Shown in pieces: positions 7,879 to 17,523 of a stretch of DNA of 64,000 bases. This DNA comes from Xanthobacteraceae bacterium (GTDB lineage: Bacteria > Pseudomonadota > Alphaproteobacteria > Rhizobiales > Xanthobacteraceae), in the NCBI GenBank assembly GCA_019746355.1, contig JAIESC010000028.1:1-64000 (forward strand), in the 5' to 3' direction. Within the stretch, counting starts at the first letter, position 1. Every line of letters starts with the position of its first letter. Below the pieces are notes generated by a model that had not been told where the DNA came from, did no database searches, and was given only the letters and a program-made list of their open reading frames with translations. The position numbers and the translations under genes are program-made.

Positions 7879-8811
7879 ATGACTCGTAAATTGGTGAACG
7901 CAGAACCGATGCCTGACCTGACTCCCTTTCAACGCGTCCGCACCGCATTGGAGCCTTTGGTTCCCGCGCGGTTTCGCAGCGATATTCCGCTCGTTCCGGT
8001 GGTCCGGCTTGCCGGCGCGATCGGCATTTCCAGCCCGCTGCGGCCCGGGTTAACGATTTCCAGCGTGGCGCGCTCGCTCGAGCGCGCCTTCGCCATGAGC
8101 AACGTCAAGGCGGTGGCGCTGTCGATCAATTCTCCGGGAGGTGCGGCGGTCCAGTCGCACCTGATTTTCAAACGCATCCGGGCGCTGGCCGACGAGAAGA
8201 AGGTTCCGGTGTTCGCCTTCGTCGAGGATGTCGCGGCCTCGGGCGGCTACATGATCGCCTGCGCCGCCGACGAGATCATCTGCGACAACGCCTCGATCGT
8301 CGGCTCGATCGGCGTGATCGGGGCCTCGTTCGGCTTTACCAAGCTGATCGACAAGATCGGCGTCGAGCGGCGCGTCTACACCGCGGGCGAGAACAAGGCG
8401 ATGCTCGACCCGTTCCAGCCGGAAAAGCCCGAAGACGTCGAGCGGTTCAAAAAAATCCAGCAGGACATTCACGAAGGCTTTATCGCGCTGGTGAAGTCGC
8501 GGCGCGGGGCGAAGCTCGACAGCCGCGAAATGGCCTTGTTTACCGGCGAGTTTTGGACCGGACGGCGCGGCCTGGAACTCGGCCTCGTCGACGCCGTTGG
8601 CGATCTGCGCGCGGTGCTGCGCGAGCGCTATGGCGAGAAGGTGCGCACGCCACTCATTGCCGAGCGCGGGTTGTTCGGCCGGAGCAAGCCCGGGGTGCTC
8701 GGCGGCGTGACAGGGGCAGGGCTGACCTCGCTGTTGGACAGCCCAAGCCTCACGGAAGACCTCGTTGCAACGCTCGAGGCGCGGGCGCTTTGGGCGCGAT
8801 ACGGACTGTAG
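7879..8811 (+). CDS. S49-family protease (SppA/SohB-like)
   Basis: A 310-residue serine-lysine protease of the signal peptide peptidase A family. The conserved SINSPGG (82-88), the nucleophile Ser121 in DVAASGGYM and general-base Lys173 in GENKAMLDPF are all present, as is the GSIGVIGASFG segment. Length fits the single-domain alphaproteobacterial form. The N-terminus lacks a clear membrane anchor, so it may act in the cytoplasm or at the membrane surface on cleaved signal peptides or membrane fragments. ATG at 7879 was used; ATG at 7909 (PDLTPFQ) is possible and neither has a strong ribosome site. A small membrane protein gene follows 23 bases later. Confidence 0.85.
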   Translation: MTRKLVNAEPMPDLTPFQRVRTALEPLVPARFRSDIPLVPVVRLAGAIGISSPLRPGLTISSVARSLERAFAMSNVKAVALSINSPGGAAVQSHLIFKRIRALADEKKVPVFAFVEDVAASGGYMIACAADEIICDNASIVGSIGVIGASFGFTKLIDKIGVERRVYTAGENKAMLDPFQPEKPEDVERFKKIQQDIHEGFIALVKSRRGAKLDSREMALFTGEFWTGRRGLELGLVDAVGDLRAVLRERYGEKVRTPLIAERGLFGRSKPGVLGGVTGAGLTSLLDSPSLTEDLVATLEARALWARYGL

Positions 8812-8834
8812 ACGGTTACGACCAGGAGAGAGCC

Positions 8835-9038
8835 ATGCCGTCGTTGCCATCCATCATCGCCTGGACGCTGGGCGCGATCGGCGCTGTCGTGGTGATGAAG
8901 CTGATCAGCCGCGAATGGCAGCGCATCAATGCCGAGCTCGATGCGGCGCGTCCGGTCCGCGTGACCGATCCGGAGCGCGCGCGGCTGCCGACGCTGCGTC
9001 GCGATCCGGTGACCGGCGAGTACCGGCCGCAACGGTGA
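8835..9038 (+). CDS. small single-helix membrane protein (67 residues)
   Basis: Encodes one N-terminal hydrophobic segment (SIIAWTLGAIGAVVVMKLIS) followed by a charged tail rich in Arg, ending TGEYRPQR. AGGAGAGAG lies just before ATG at 8835, a strong ribosome site. It follows the S49 protease gene by 23 bases and is probably in the same operon. I recall similar short proteins next to this protease in relatives but know no function. Confidence 0.7.
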   Translation: MPSLPSIIAWTLGAIGAVVVMKLISREWQRINAELDAARPVRVTDPERARLPTLRRDPVTGEYRPQR

Positions 9039-9051
9039 TTGTTGAGGGACT

Positions 9052-9154
9052 GTCATTCCGGGGCGCGCCGAAGGCGCGAGCCCGGAATCCAGGCATTGGT
9101 AGAATTTTTGCGCTTCTGGATTCCGGATCGTCGCTTCGCGGCGTTCGGAATGAC
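9052..9154. repeat. dispersed palindromic element
   Basis: A 103-base element whose ends are inverted copies, GTCATTCCG at the left and CGGAATGAC at the right. Inner parts read GAGCCCGGAATCCAG and CTGGATTCCGGATCG and also pair. It lies between the convergent small membrane protein and Bug receptor genes, where it may form a terminator-like hairpin. It is of the common intergenic repeat type in Bradyrhizobium-like genomes. Confidence 0.8.
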
Positions 9155-9164
9155 GCTGGCGGCG

Positions 9165-10142
9165 CTAATTCGTCTCCTTGATCCCCTTCTCGCGCACCAC
9201 CTTGCCCCAGCGGTCGAGTTCGGCCTTCAGCGTTGCGCCGAATTCCTCGGGCTTGTCGGCCACCGGCACCGCGCCCGAGTCGATCAGTTTCTGCTTCACC
9301 ACCGGATCGTTGATCGCTTTGACGAAGGCGTCGTTGATCCTGGCGACGATCGCGGGCGGGGTCTTGGCCGGAGCCAGCAACCCGTACCAGTTGTCCGATG
9401 ACGTGTCCGGATAGCCTTCCTCGGCGAGCGTCGGGACGTCCGGCAGCTTCGGATTGCGCTTACCGGACGCCGCGGCGAGCGGCCGCACCTTGCCGGCGGT
9501 GATCTGCGGCATCAGCACCGGCACGTCGGCGAAGAAGGCGACCACCTGGCCGCCGAGGAGGTCGGTCAAGGCCGGGGCAGCACCGCGATAAGGCACGTGC
9601 ACGAACTTGATGCCGGCCGCGGTCTGGTAAAGCTCCATGGCGAGATGCGTGGTGGAGCCGACGCCGGTCGAGGCGAAGGCGAGCTGGCCGGGCTTCTCCT
9701 TCGCGGCCGCCACGAGGTCTTTCGCCGACTTGTACGGGCTGTCGGCGCGCACCACGAGCACCGTGGTGTTGCCCACCACCATGGTTACTGGCGCGAAGTC
9801 GCGCAGCACGTCATAGGGCAGGTCGGTCCGCATGTGCGGCGTGATCGCAACCGCGCCGACGGTGGAGAGAAACAGCGTGTAGCCGTCGGGCGCGGCCTTG
9901 GCGACGCTGTCCGCGCCGAGCGCGCCGTTTGCGCCGGGCTTGTTCTCGATGATCACCGGCTGGCCGAGAATGTCCTTGACCTTGTCGGCGACCAGGCGGC
10001 CGACGAAGTCGGTCGGTCCGCCGGGCGGGAAGGCGATCACCATGCGGATCGGCCGGTTGGGGAAGTCCTGTGCCGGTGCGGTTGTCGTTATGGCGGCGAG
10101 CGCAAGGGCTGCGCCTGCGAGTACCGCAAGCCGTGACGGCAT
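9165..10142 (-). CDS. Bug-family tripartite tricarboxylate transporter receptor
   Basis: A 325-residue secreted receptor. The signal peptide (MPSRLAVLAGAALALAAIT) has cleavage after TAPA before QDFPN. Bug landmarks are FPNRPIRMVIAFPPGGPTD, APDGYTLFLST, VPYRGAAPALTDLLGG and DVPTLAEEG. Start at 10142 is set by GGGAGGATT upstream. It stands alone, divergent from glyQ, with no permease or enzyme gene next to it, so it is an orphan receptor of unknown ligand. Confidence 0.9.
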   Translation of the reverse strand: MPSRLAVLAGAALALAAITTTAPAQDFPNRPIRMVIAFPPGGPTDFVGRLVADKVKDILGQPVIIENKPGANGALGADSVAKAAPDGYTLFLSTVGAVAITPHMRTDLPYDVLRDFAPVTMVVGNTTVLVVRADSPYKSAKDLVAAAKEKPGQLAFASTGVGSTTHLAMELYQTAAGIKFVHVPYRGAAPALTDLLGGQVVAFFADVPVLMPQITAGKVRPLAAASGKRNPKLPDVPTLAEEGYPDTSSDNWYGLLAPAKTPPAIVARINDAFVKAINDPVVKQKLIDSGAVPVADKPEEFGATLKAELDRWGKVVREKGIKETN

Positions 10143-10291
10143 CGAATCCTCCCTGGAAATGGCCGGTTTGTCCGACGTCTTGCATGAGCCTAGCCGGTCG
10201 AGCGGGGCGTGGGGAGAGGTTCCCGCCGCGCCTTGACCCCCGTAAGCCCCGCCGTTAGGTCTCAGCCGCCGCCCCGCGTTTGGACCCCCTG

Positions 10292-11224
10292 ATGGCCGAA
10301 GAACTGCCCGCCCATATGCGCCCGGAACGCTCGTTCCAGGGTCTGATTCTTCAGCTTCAGCGCTTCTGGGCCGACCGGGGCTGCGTGATCCTGCAGCCCT
10401 ACGACATGGAGGTCGGCGCGGGCACGTTTCACCCGGCGACCACATTGCGGGCGCTTGGCCCCAAGGGCTGGAATGCCGCCTACGTGCAGCCCTCGCGGCG
10501 GCCGAAGGATGGCCGCTATGGCGAGAACCCGAACCGGCTGCAGCACTACTACCAGTTCCAGGTGATCCTGAAGCCGTCGCCGCCGGACATCCAGGAGCTT
10601 TACCTGAAGTCGCTCGCGGCGATCGGCGTGGACTCACGCCTGCACGACATCCGCTTCGTCGAGGACGACTGGGAGAGCCCGACGCTCGGGGCCTGGGGGC
10701 TCGGCTGGGAGTGCTGGTGCGACGGCATGGAGGTGTCGCAGTTCACCTACTTCCAGCAGGTCGCGGGCTTCGAATGCGCGCCGGTCGCGGGCGAGCTCAC
10801 CTACGGGCTCGAGCGGCTGGCGATGTACGTGCAGGGCGTTGACCGCGTCTATGACCTCAACTTCAACGGCCGTGAGGGCGCGGACAAGGTCACCTACGGC
10901 GACGTGTTTCTGCAGGCCGAGCAGGAGTATTCGCGGCACAACTTCGAGCACTCCGATACCGACATGCTGTTCGAGCAGTTCCGGATGGCTGAGGGCGCGT
11001 GCCGCAACTATCTCGACGCCGGCTGGTCGGAGGACGGCACGCGGCACCTGATGGTGCTGCCGGCCTACGACCAGTGCATCAAGGCAAGCCACGTCTTCAA
11101 TCTGCTCGACGCGCGCGGCGTGATCTCGGTGACCGAGCGGCAGAGCTACATTCTTCGCGTGCGCGAGCTGGCCAAGGCCTGCGGCGAGGCCTGGCTGAAA
11201 ACCGAGGCAGGAGGTGCGGCATGA
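10292..11224 (+). CDS. glyQ: glycyl-tRNA synthetase alpha subunit
   Basis: About 310 residues, matching E. coli GlyQ through most of its length: [13 protein letters not shown] near the start, [52 protein letters not shown] and [11 protein letters not shown]. The alpha subunit holds the class II catalytic core that makes glycyl-adenylate; it works as an alpha2beta2 tetramer with GlyS. ATG 10292 is used; a TTG four codons upstream (10280) is also in frame. Its stop overlaps the start of a CDGSH gene (ATGA), and a nuclease cassette lies between it and glyS, which is unusual since the two subunit genes are normally adjacent. Confidence 0.97.
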   Translation: MAEELPAHMRPERSFQGLILQLQRFWADRGCVILQPYDMEVGAGTFHPATTLRALGPKGWNAAYVQPSRRPKDGRYGENPNRLQHYYQFQVILKPSPPDIQELYLKSLAAIGVDSRLHDIRFVEDDWESPTLGAWGLGWECWCDGMEVSQFTYFQQVAGFECAPVAGELTYGLERLAMYVQGVDRVYDLNFNGREGADKVTYGDVFLQAEQEYSRHNFEHSDTDMLFEQFRMAEGACRNYLDAGWSEDGTRHLMVLPAYDQCIKASHVFNLLDARGVISVTERQSYILRVRELAKACGEAWLKTEAGGAA

Positions 11225-11463
11225 GTGCGACTCCGGAAATTGGCGGACGTAAGCCGCTTCCGATCAACGTGGAGGCCGGCAAGAGCTACTGGTGGTGCGC
11301 CTGCGGGCGCTCGAAGAAGCAGCCGTTCTGCGACGGCTCGCACAAGGGCACGGAGTTCTCGCCGCGCGAGTTCAAGGCGGAGAAGTCGGAAGAGGCTTGG
11401 TTCTGCGCCTGCAAGCGTACCGGCAAGCAGCCGATGTGCGACGGAAGCCACAAGCGATTGTGA
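11221..11463 (+). CDS. CDGSH iron-sulfur domain protein (two motifs)
   Basis: An 80-residue protein with two CDGSH-type 2Fe-2S sites. Site one has Cys26, Cys28, Cys37 and His41; site two has Cys62, Cys64, Cys73 and His77, each in the C-x-C-x8-CDGSH arrangement. Such short double-CDGSH proteins are soluble, and their role is poorly known (electron transfer or redox sensing is usually suggested). The start overlaps the glyQ stop by four bases, so translation is likely coupled to the synthetase subunit. The overlap suggests an old, selected arrangement. Confidence 0.9.
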   Translation: MSATPEIGGRKPLPINVEAGKSYWWCACGRSKKQPFCDGSHKGTEFSPREFKAEKSEEAWFCACKRTGKQPMCDGSHKRL

Positions 11464-11484
11464 GGAAGGCAGGCTCTCTCCGCG

Positions 11485-11527
11485 CCCCTCCCCCCGCGAA
11501 GCGGCGGGGAGGGGTCGGGGGTGGGGG
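11485..11527. repeat. palindromic repeat, left copy flanking DUF559 gene
   Basis: A GC-rich element with internal symmetry (CCCTCCCCCCGC, GAAGC, GGCGGGGAGGGG) followed by TCGGGGGTGGGGGG. Its reverse complement occurs at 11916-11958 with only about one or two differences over some 43 bases, so the two copies bracket the DUF559 gene as an inverted pair. Confidence 0.85.
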
Positions 11528-11549
11528 GTAGTTGAGCGAGTACCGATCT

Positions 11550-11996
11550 ATGCGTTCGTTGCGTCCAACCGATCAGCGTGTGCCGAAGGCTCGCCGGCTG
11601 CGGCGTGATTCAACGGACGTCGAGCGCAAGCTGTGGCAACGATTGCGGGGATTACGGACCGAGGATTCGCACTTTCGCCGGCAGGCGACGATCGGACCTT
11701 ACATTGTCGATTTTGCGTGTCACGGAAAGCGACTGGCGATCGAGCTCGATGGCGGACAACACGGTGAGGCGGTGCAGGCGGCGCGTGATGCGAAGCGAGA
11801 CGAATATCTGCGGGCGAGCGGCTACCGGGTGCTGAGATTCTGGAACAACGACGTGATGGCGAATATCGACGGCGTGCTGCAAGTGATCGCGGAAGCGGTG
11901 TCTGCTGCAGCGCCCCCCAACCCCGACCCCTCCCCGCCGCTTCGCGGGGGGAGGGGAGAGTCGCGGCACCTTCGGCGAAAAGTTTCACATGCCTGA
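11550..11996 (+). CDS. DUF559 endonuclease-like protein
   Basis: A 148-residue protein of the DUF559 group, related to very-short-patch-repair (Vsr) and PD-(D/E)xK nucleases. [44 protein letters not shown] and [11 protein letters not shown] appear in the expected order; Asp in IVDFAC and Glu/Asp in AIELDGGQH are the likely metal-binding residues. ATG 11550 is used; a TTG at 11532 is in frame. The C-terminal tail after about residue 122 is read from the right-hand palindromic repeat, and the frame runs 8 bases into glyS. The biological role of DUF559 proteins is not established. Here the gene is inserted between glyQ/CDGSH and glyS. Confidence 0.85.
   Translation: MRSLRPTDQRVPKARRLRRDSTDVERKLWQRLRGLRTEDSHFRRQATIGPYIVDFACHGKRLAIELDGGQHGEAVQAARDAKRDEYLRASGYRVLRFWNNDVMANIDGVLQVIAEAVSAAAPPNPDPSPPLRGGRGESRHLRRKVSHA
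11916..11958. repeat. palindromic repeat, right copy flanking DUF559 gene
   Basis: Reverse-complement copy of the 11485-11527 element (starts CCCCAACCCCGACCCCTCC, ends GGGGGGAGGGG). It overlaps the 3' end of the DUF559 frame and supplies its [12 protein letters not shown] tail, and ends about 30 bases before glyS. Confidence 0.85.
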
Positions 11997-14064
11997 TCTT
12001 CTGCTCGAGTTTTTCTCCGAGGAAATCCCGGCCCGCATGCAGGCGCGGGCGGCGGAGGATTTGAAGAAGCTTGTCACGGACAGGCTGGTGGACGCGGGCC
12101 TCACCTACGAGGGCGCGACGGCGTTTGCGACGCCGCGCAGGCTTGCGCTCGCGGTCGCCGGCATTCCGGTGCGCCAGCCCGACGTGAAGGAAGAGCGCAA
12201 GGGGCCGCGCGTCGATGCCAATGAAAAGGCCATCGCCGGGTTTCTCAAGGCCGCCGGATTGTCGTCGGTCGAGCAGGCGAAGATCGAGAAGGACCCGAAG
12301 AAGGGCGACTTTTACGTCGCGGTGATCGAGAAGGCCGGACGGCCGGCGCTCGACGTGATCGGCGAGATCGTGCCGGACGTGACGAAGTCGTTCCCCTGGC
12401 CCAAGGCGATGCGCTGGGGCGAGGCGTCGGCGCATCCCGGCGCGCTGAACTGGGTGCGGCCGCTGCATTCGATCATCGCGACGTTCGGCCCGGAGACCGA
12501 GGAGCCGGACATCGTCAAGTTCGAGGTCGGCGGCATCGCCGCGGGCGACACCACGCACGGCCACCGCTTCCTCGCGCCCGGCGAGATCAAGGTGAAGCGG
12601 CTCGATGACTACGTGGCCAAGCTGGAAAGGGCCAAGGTGGTGGTCGATCCGGCGCGCCGCGCGCAGATGATCCTCGCCGACGCGAAAAACCTGGCGTTTG
12701 CGCAAGGGTATGAGCTGATCGAGGACGAGGGGCTGCTGGCGGAAGTGTCGGGCCTGGTCGAATGGCCGGTGGTGCTGATGGGCTCGTTCGACGCGGAATT
12801 CCTTTCGATCCCCGAAGAGGTGATCCGCGCCACCATCCGCAACAACCAGAAATGCTTCGTGCTGCGCGACCAGAGCACCGCGAAGCTCACCAACAGGTTC
12901 ATTCTCGTCTCCAACATCGAGGCGACCGACGGCGGCAAGGCGATCGTCGCCGGCTGCGAGCGCGTGATCCGCGCGCGGCTTTCCGACGCCAAGTTCTTCT
13001 ACGACACCGACCTGAAGCACCGGCTCGAAGACCGGTTGCCGAAGTTCGAGCACATCGTGTTCCACGAGAAGATCGGCACGCAGGCCGAGCGGATCAACCG
13101 CATCGTCGCGCTTGCAGGACATCTCGCGCCCGTCGTCAACGCCGACGTGGCGCTGGCGGAGCGCGCGGCGTGGCTCGCCAAGGCCGACCTCCTCACCGAG
13201 GTGGTCGGCGAATTCCCCGAGGTGCAGGGCCTGATGGGCCGCTACTACGCGGAAGCGCAGGGTGAGAACGAGGCCGTCGCCCACGCCATCGAGGATCACT
13301 ACAAGCCGAAGGGCCCGGACGATATGGTGCCGTCCGATCCGGTGGCGGTCACGGTCGCGCTCGCCGACAAGATCGACATCCTCGTAGGCTTCTGGGCGAT
13401 CGACGAGAAGCCGACCGGATCGAAGGACCCTTATGCGCTGCGCCGTGCTGCGCTCGGCGTGATCCGGCTCGTGCTCGACAACCAGATCCGCATGCCTCTG
13501 TTGCCGATGTTTGCCCAGGCGCGCGCCGACGCCGACGGCCGCGATCTTCTGTCGTTCTTCGGCGACCGGCTGAAAGTCCAGCTCCGCGAGCAGGGCGCGC
13601 GGCACGACCTTGTCGATGCGGTGTTCGCGCTCGACGGTCAGGACGACCTGGTGATGATCGTGCGGCGGATCGAGGCGCTCGCGAAATTCCTCGACACCGA
13701 TGACGGCAAGAACCTGCTCGCGGGAACGAAGCGCGCCGCCAACATCCTCCGCATCGAGGAGCGCAAGGACAAGCTGCAATACACCGAGCCGCCGGATGCC
13801 GCACTGCTGCAGCAGGACGAGGAAAAGGCGCTGGCCAAGGCGATCAACGGGGTCAGGCTCGAGGCCGACCTCGCCATCGTGCGCGAGGATTTTGCCGCGG
13901 CGATGACCGCGATTGCAAAGCTGCGTCCGTTCGTCGATGCCTTCTTCGACAAGGTCACGGTCAATGTCGACGACGTGGTGCTGCGCGCCAACCGGCTGCG
14001 GCTGCTGAACGAAATCCGCGTGGCGACGTTGTCGGTGGCGGATTTCTCGAAGATTGAGGGGTAG
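11989..14064 (+). CDS. glyS: glycyl-tRNA synthetase beta subunit
   Basis: A 691-residue protein, close to the 689 of E. coli GlyS. It begins [17 protein letters not shown], with [31 protein letters not shown] and [20 protein letters not shown] further on, all characteristic. The beta subunit carries HD-like, anticodon-binding and tRNA-contacting domains and is needed for aminoacylation by GlyQ. It is separated from glyQ by 764 bases holding the CDGSH and DUF559 genes. ATG at 11989 lies inside the end of the DUF559 frame. No truncation is visible. Confidence 0.97.
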   Translation: MPDLLLEFFSEEIPARMQARAAEDLKKLVTDRLVDAGLTYEGATAFATPRRLALAVAGIPVRQPDVKEERKGPRVDANEKAIAGFLKAAGLSSVEQAKIEKDPKKGDFYVAVIEKAGRPALDVIGEIVPDVTKSFPWPKAMRWGEASAHPGALNWVRPLHSIIATFGPETEEPDIVKFEVGGIAAGDTTHGHRFLAPGEIKVKRLDDYVAKLERAKVVVDPARRAQMILADAKNLAFAQGYELIEDEGLLAEVSGLVEWPVVLMGSFDAEFLSIPEEVIRATIRNNQKCFVLRDQSTAKLTNRFILVSNIEATDGGKAIVAGCERVIRARLSDAKFFYDTDLKHRLEDRLPKFEHIVFHEKIGTQAERINRIVALAGHLAPVVNADVALAERAAWLAKADLLTEVVGEFPEVQGLMGRYYAEAQGENEAVAHAIEDHYKPKGPDDMVPSDPVAVTVALADKIDILVGFWAIDEKPTGSKDPYALRRAALGVIRLVLDNQIRMPLLPMFAQARADADGRDLLSFFGDRLKVQLREQGARHDLVDAVFALDGQDDLVMIVRRIEALAKFLDTDDGKNLLAGTKRAANILRIEERKDKLQYTEPPDAALLQQDEEKALAKAINGVRLEADLAIVREDFAAAMTAIAKLRPFVDAFFDKVTVNVDDVVLRANRLRLLNEIRVATLSVADFSKIEG

Positions 14065-14097
14065 GTTGTGGGCGACTTGCGCGCCGCCGCTTCCGGT

Positions 14098-14222
14098 GTC
14101 ATCGCCGGGCTCAGCCGTCCGAAGGACGGCGTCGCTTTCGCTCGCCTATGTCCCGGCGATCCCGATAAGGTGAGCATCCTGCCCGCCTAAGCGAGATGGC
14201 CGGGACAAGCCCGGCCATGACG
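14098..14222. repeat. dispersed repeat cluster between glyS and ppdK
   Basis: Contains GGACGGCGTCGCTTTCGCTC followed by GCCTATG, the reverse complement of a unit that occurs twice near 31256-31334, and a palindromic GGCCGGGACAAGCCCGGCC (about 14199-14217). No gene is seen in the 249-base gap. Confidence 0.65.
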
Positions 14223-14313
14223 TGGCAAAGAGTGAGCGCTATTAAGAAAAGAACGCGAGGAAGCGCCGGGAATGGGTCAATAGAAAACCCCGATTGAGAC
14301 AGCGAGATTTCTG

Positions 14314-17106
14314 ATGACACGCCGTCCTGTATCCCGGAAGAAAGCCAAAGCCGCGCCGGCAAAGCGCAAGGCTGCAAGCAAGCCCGCGAAGAAATCGGCC
14401 AAGACTGCGAACAAGCCCGCAGCCAAATCCGGCCAGTGGGTCTACACCTTCGGCGGCGGCCGGGCGCAGGGCCGCTCCGGCATGAAGGAGCTTCTCGGCG
14501 GCAAGGGCGCAAACCTCGCCGAGATGGCCAACCTCGGCCTGCCGGTGCCGCCGGGCTTCACCATCACCACCGCGGTCTGCACGCACTACTACGCGAACGA
14601 CAAGAAGGTCCCGAAGGACCTCACGCAGCAGGTCGAGGCGGGGCTGGCGCACATCGCCAAGATCACCGGCCGCAAGTTCGGCGATGCCAAAAACCCGCTG
14701 CTGGTCTCGGTGCGCTCGGGAGCGCGCGCCTCGATGCCCGGCATGATGGACACCGTGCTCAATCTCGGGCTCAACGACGACACCGTTCGCGCGCTGGCCG
14801 AGCGGTCGGGCGACCGCCGCTTTGCCTTCGATTCCTACCGCCGCTTCATCCAGATGTATTCCAACGTGGTGCTCGACATCGAGCATCACAACTTCGAGGA
14901 CATTCTCGAGGACCAGAAATCGCGGCTCGGCTACACGCTCGACACCGAGCTGACCGCCGAAGACTGGCTGATCGTGGTGTCGCAATACAAGGAGCGGGTC
15001 GAGGAGGCGAGCGGCAAGCCGTTCCCGCAGGACCCGCGCGAGCAGCTCTGGGGCGCGATCGGCGCAGTGTTCGGCTCGTGGATGAACGCGCGCGCCATCA
15101 CCTATCGCAGGCTGCACAGCATCCCGGAAAGCTGGGGCACCGCGGTCAACGTGCAAGCGATGGTGTTCGGCAACATGGGCGACACCTCGGCGACCGGCGT
15201 CGCCTTCACGCGCAACCCCTCGACCGGCGAGAAGAAGCTCTACGGCGAATTCCTGATCAACGCCCAGGGCGAGGACGTGGTCGCCGGCATCCGCACGCCA
15301 CAGGAGATCACCGAAGCCGCGCGCAAGGAGGCGGGCTCCGACAAGCCGTCGATGGAAAAGGCGATGCCCGATGCGTTCAAGGAGCTGACCCGGATCTACG
15401 GCACGCTGGAAAAGCACTACCGCGACATGCAGGACCTGGAGTTCACCGTCGAGCAGGGCAAGCTCTGGATGCTGCAGACGCGCAACGGCAAGCGCACCGC
15501 GAAAGCGGCGCTGCGCATCGCCGTCGAGCTCGCCAACGAAAAGCTGATCAACAAGGAAGAAGCGGTGGCGCGGATCGAGCCGATGTCGCTCGATCAGCTC
15601 CTGCACCCGACCATCGACCCGAACGCCGAGCGCAACGTCATCGCCACCGGGCTCCCCGCGTCGCCGGGCGCGGCCTCGGGCGAGATCGTGTTCAGCTCCG
15701 ACGAAGCCGCCAAGCTCAAGGCCGACGGCAAGAAGGTGATCCTGGTGCGCGTCGAGACCTCGCCGGAGGACATCCACGGCATGCACGCGGCCGAGGGGAT
15801 TCTGACGACACGCGGCGGCATGACCTCGCATGCGGCCGTGGTGGCGCGCGGCATGGGCAAGCCTTGCGTCTCCGGCGCGGGCTCGCTGCGGGTCGACTAC
15901 AACGCGCAGACGCTGACCGTGGGCAACACCGTGCTCAAGCGCGGCGAGATCGTCACCATCGACGGCTCGACCGGGCAAGTGCTGACCGGCAAGGTGCCGA
16001 TGACCGAGCCGGAGCTGTCCGGCGAATTCGGCACGCTGATGGGCTGGGCCGACAAGGTGCGCTCGCTCGGCGTGCGCGCCAACGCCGACACGCCGGCCGA
16101 CGCGCGGCTGGCGGTGAAGTTCGGCTCGCAGGGCATCGGGCTCTGCCGCACCGAGCACATGTTCTTCGACGAGGACCGCATCCAGGCGGTGCGCGAGATG
16201 ATCCTGTCGGATCAGGTGGAACAGCGGCGGAAGGCGCTGGCCAAGCTCCTGCCGATGCAGCGCGGCGATTTCGTCGAGCTGTTCGAGATCATGCAGGGCC
16301 TGCCGGTGACGATCCGCCTGCTCGATCCGCCGCTGCACGAGTTCCTGCCGCACACCGAGGAGGACGTGGCCGAGGTCGCCGCTGCCATGGGCGTCGATGC
16401 GAAGAAGCTCGACCACCGCGCCAAGGAGCTGCACGAGTTCAACCCGATGCTGGGCTTCCGCGGCTGCCGCATCGCCATCGCCTACCCCGAGATCGCCGAG
16501 ATGCAAGCGCGGGCGATCTTCGAGGCGGCGGTAGAGGCCGGAAAGCGCACCGGCAAGCCGGTGGTGCCGGAGGTGATGGTGCCGCTGATTGCGACCAAGG
16601 CCGAGCTCGACATCGTCAAGGCGCGGATCGATGCGATGGCCGACGCGGTGCAGCAGGAAACCGGCGCGAAGCTGAACTACCAGGTCGGCACGATGATCGA
16701 ACTGCCTCGCGCGGCGCTGATGGCCGACGAGATCGCGCAGAGCGCCGAGTTCTTCTCGTTCGGCACCAACGACCTGACGCAGACCACATTCGGCATCAGC
16801 CGCGACGATGCGGCCTCGTTCCTGGGCATCTACACTCAGCGCGGCATCCTGCCATCCGATCCGTTCGTCTCGATCGACCAGGAGGGCGTGGGCGCGCTGG
16901 TCAGGATTGGCGTCGAGCGTGGCCGCAAGGTCAGAAGCAAGTTGAAGGTCGGCATCTGCGGCGAGCACGGCGGCGATCCCGCGTCGGTCGGCTTCTGCCA
17001 CGACGTCGGCCTCGATTATGTGTCGTGCTCGCCGTTCCGCGTTCCCATTGCCCGCCTCGCGGCCGCGCAGGCTGCGCTCGGCAAGAAGGCTGCGGGCGAG
17101 GCGTAG
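14314..17106 (+). CDS. ppdK: pyruvate, phosphate dikinase
   Basis: A 930-residue enzyme interconverting pyruvate, ATP and phosphate with phosphoenolpyruvate, AMP and diphosphate. In order: an N-terminal ATP-grasp domain (GGKGANLAEMANLGLPVPPG), the swivelling domain with phospho-accepting His506 in GGMTSHAAVVARGMG, and the C-terminal PEP-binding barrel with catalytic Cys882 in VGICGEHGGDP. The first about 40 residues are a Lys/Ala-rich extension (KKAKAAPAKRKAASKPAKKS) before the normal start; such tails occur in some Rhizobiales enzymes. The glyQ-glyS-ppdK order is, as I recall, conserved in relatives. Start ATG 14314 has only a weak ribosome site. Confidence 0.95.
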   Translation: MTRRPVSRKKAKAAPAKRKAASKPAKKSAKTANKPAAKSGQWVYTFGGGRAQGRSGMKELLGGKGANLAEMANLGLPVPPGFTITTAVCTHYYANDKKVPKDLTQQVEAGLAHIAKITGRKFGDAKNPLLVSVRSGARASMPGMMDTVLNLGLNDDTVRALAERSGDRRFAFDSYRRFIQMYSNVVLDIEHHNFEDILEDQKSRLGYTLDTELTAEDWLIVVSQYKERVEEASGKPFPQDPREQLWGAIGAVFGSWMNARAITYRRLHSIPESWGTAVNVQAMVFGNMGDTSATGVAFTRNPSTGEKKLYGEFLINAQGEDVVAGIRTPQEITEAARKEAGSDKPSMEKAMPDAFKELTRIYGTLEKHYRDMQDLEFTVEQGKLWMLQTRNGKRTAKAALRIAVELANEKLINKEEAVARIEPMSLDQLLHPTIDPNAERNVIATGLPASPGAASGEIVFSSDEAAKLKADGKKVILVRVETSPEDIHGMHAAEGILTTRGGMTSHAAVVARGMGKPCVSGAGSLRVDYNAQTLTVGNTVLKRGEIVTIDGSTGQVLTGKVPMTEPELSGEFGTLMGWADKVRSLGVRANADTPADARLAVKFGSQGIGLCRTEHMFFDEDRIQAVREMILSDQVEQRRKALAKLLPMQRGDFVELFEIMQGLPVTIRLLDPPLHEFLPHTEEDVAEVAAAMGVDAKKLDHRAKELHEFNPMLGFRGCRIAIAYPEIAEMQARAIFEAAVEAGKRTGKPVVPEVMVPLIATKAELDIVKARIDAMADAVQQETGAKLNYQVGTMIELPRAALMADEIAQSAEFFSFGTNDLTQTTFGISRDDAASFLGIYTQRGILPSDPFVSIDQEGVGALVRIGVERGRKVRSKLKVGICGEHGGDPASVGFCHDVGLDYVSCSPFRVPIARLAAAQAALGKKAAGEA

Positions 17107-17178
17107 ATTGGCGATCTCATCTCACCTTCGCTGGGAAGGATAGCATCGCAGAGGCCGCGCCACCTCAGAGCAGTAAGA

Positions 17179-17523
17179 CTAAATAGTCTCGTCCGCGGCC
17201 AGCGTCGTTTTCCATGCCTCGCCCGAGCCGATCAGGCAGCTCATGCCGTTCGGCGCGGTGGCGATGATCGTCCAGGTGCCCTTGGGACTGGTAAAGACCT
17301 CGGCAACCGCGCCGGTGTGGGCCAGACCATTCGCCATCGCCCGCTCGCCGAATTGCTCCTTCAGCATCTTTTCGACTTCGGCGCGCTGGCCGCAGAGGAG
17401 CGGCGGCACGCCGGACCGGTGCGCCCAGCCGGGGGCGGTGGCTTGCTGGCTCGAGGCAAGGGTCGGCAGAGCAACAATCAGTGCCCCGGCGGCAAGCGCC
17501 GCACGGCGGACGGAACCGGGCAT
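17179..17523 (-). CDS. small secreted protein of unknown function
   Basis: A 114-residue protein with a signal peptide (VRRAALAAGALIVALPTLAS, probable cut before QQATA). The mature part has two cysteines and ends with a TWTIIATAPNGMSCLIGSGE region, a pattern I recall in short periplasmic hypotheticals of Rhizobiales. Start ATG 17523 has GGAGGTG upstream. It converges on ppdK and is divergent from the TRAP transporter. Confidence 0.7.
   Translation of the reverse strand: MPGSVRRAALAAGALIVALPTLASSQQATAPGWAHRSGVPPLLCGQRAEVEKMLKEQFGERAMANGLAHTGAVAEVFTSPKGTWTIIATAPNGMSCLIGSGEAWKTTLAADETI

Noticed and set aside
11548..13779. A 743-codon minus-strand open frame opposite glyS and the DUF559 gene
   Set aside because: It is antisense to two clear genes and shows no recognisable domain.
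14242..17001. A 919-codon open frame opposite ppdK on the minus strand
   Set aside because: GC-rich codon use in the real gene leaves the opposite strand open; its translation is Arg/His/Leu-rich with no family motifs, while the plus strand is clearly PPDK.
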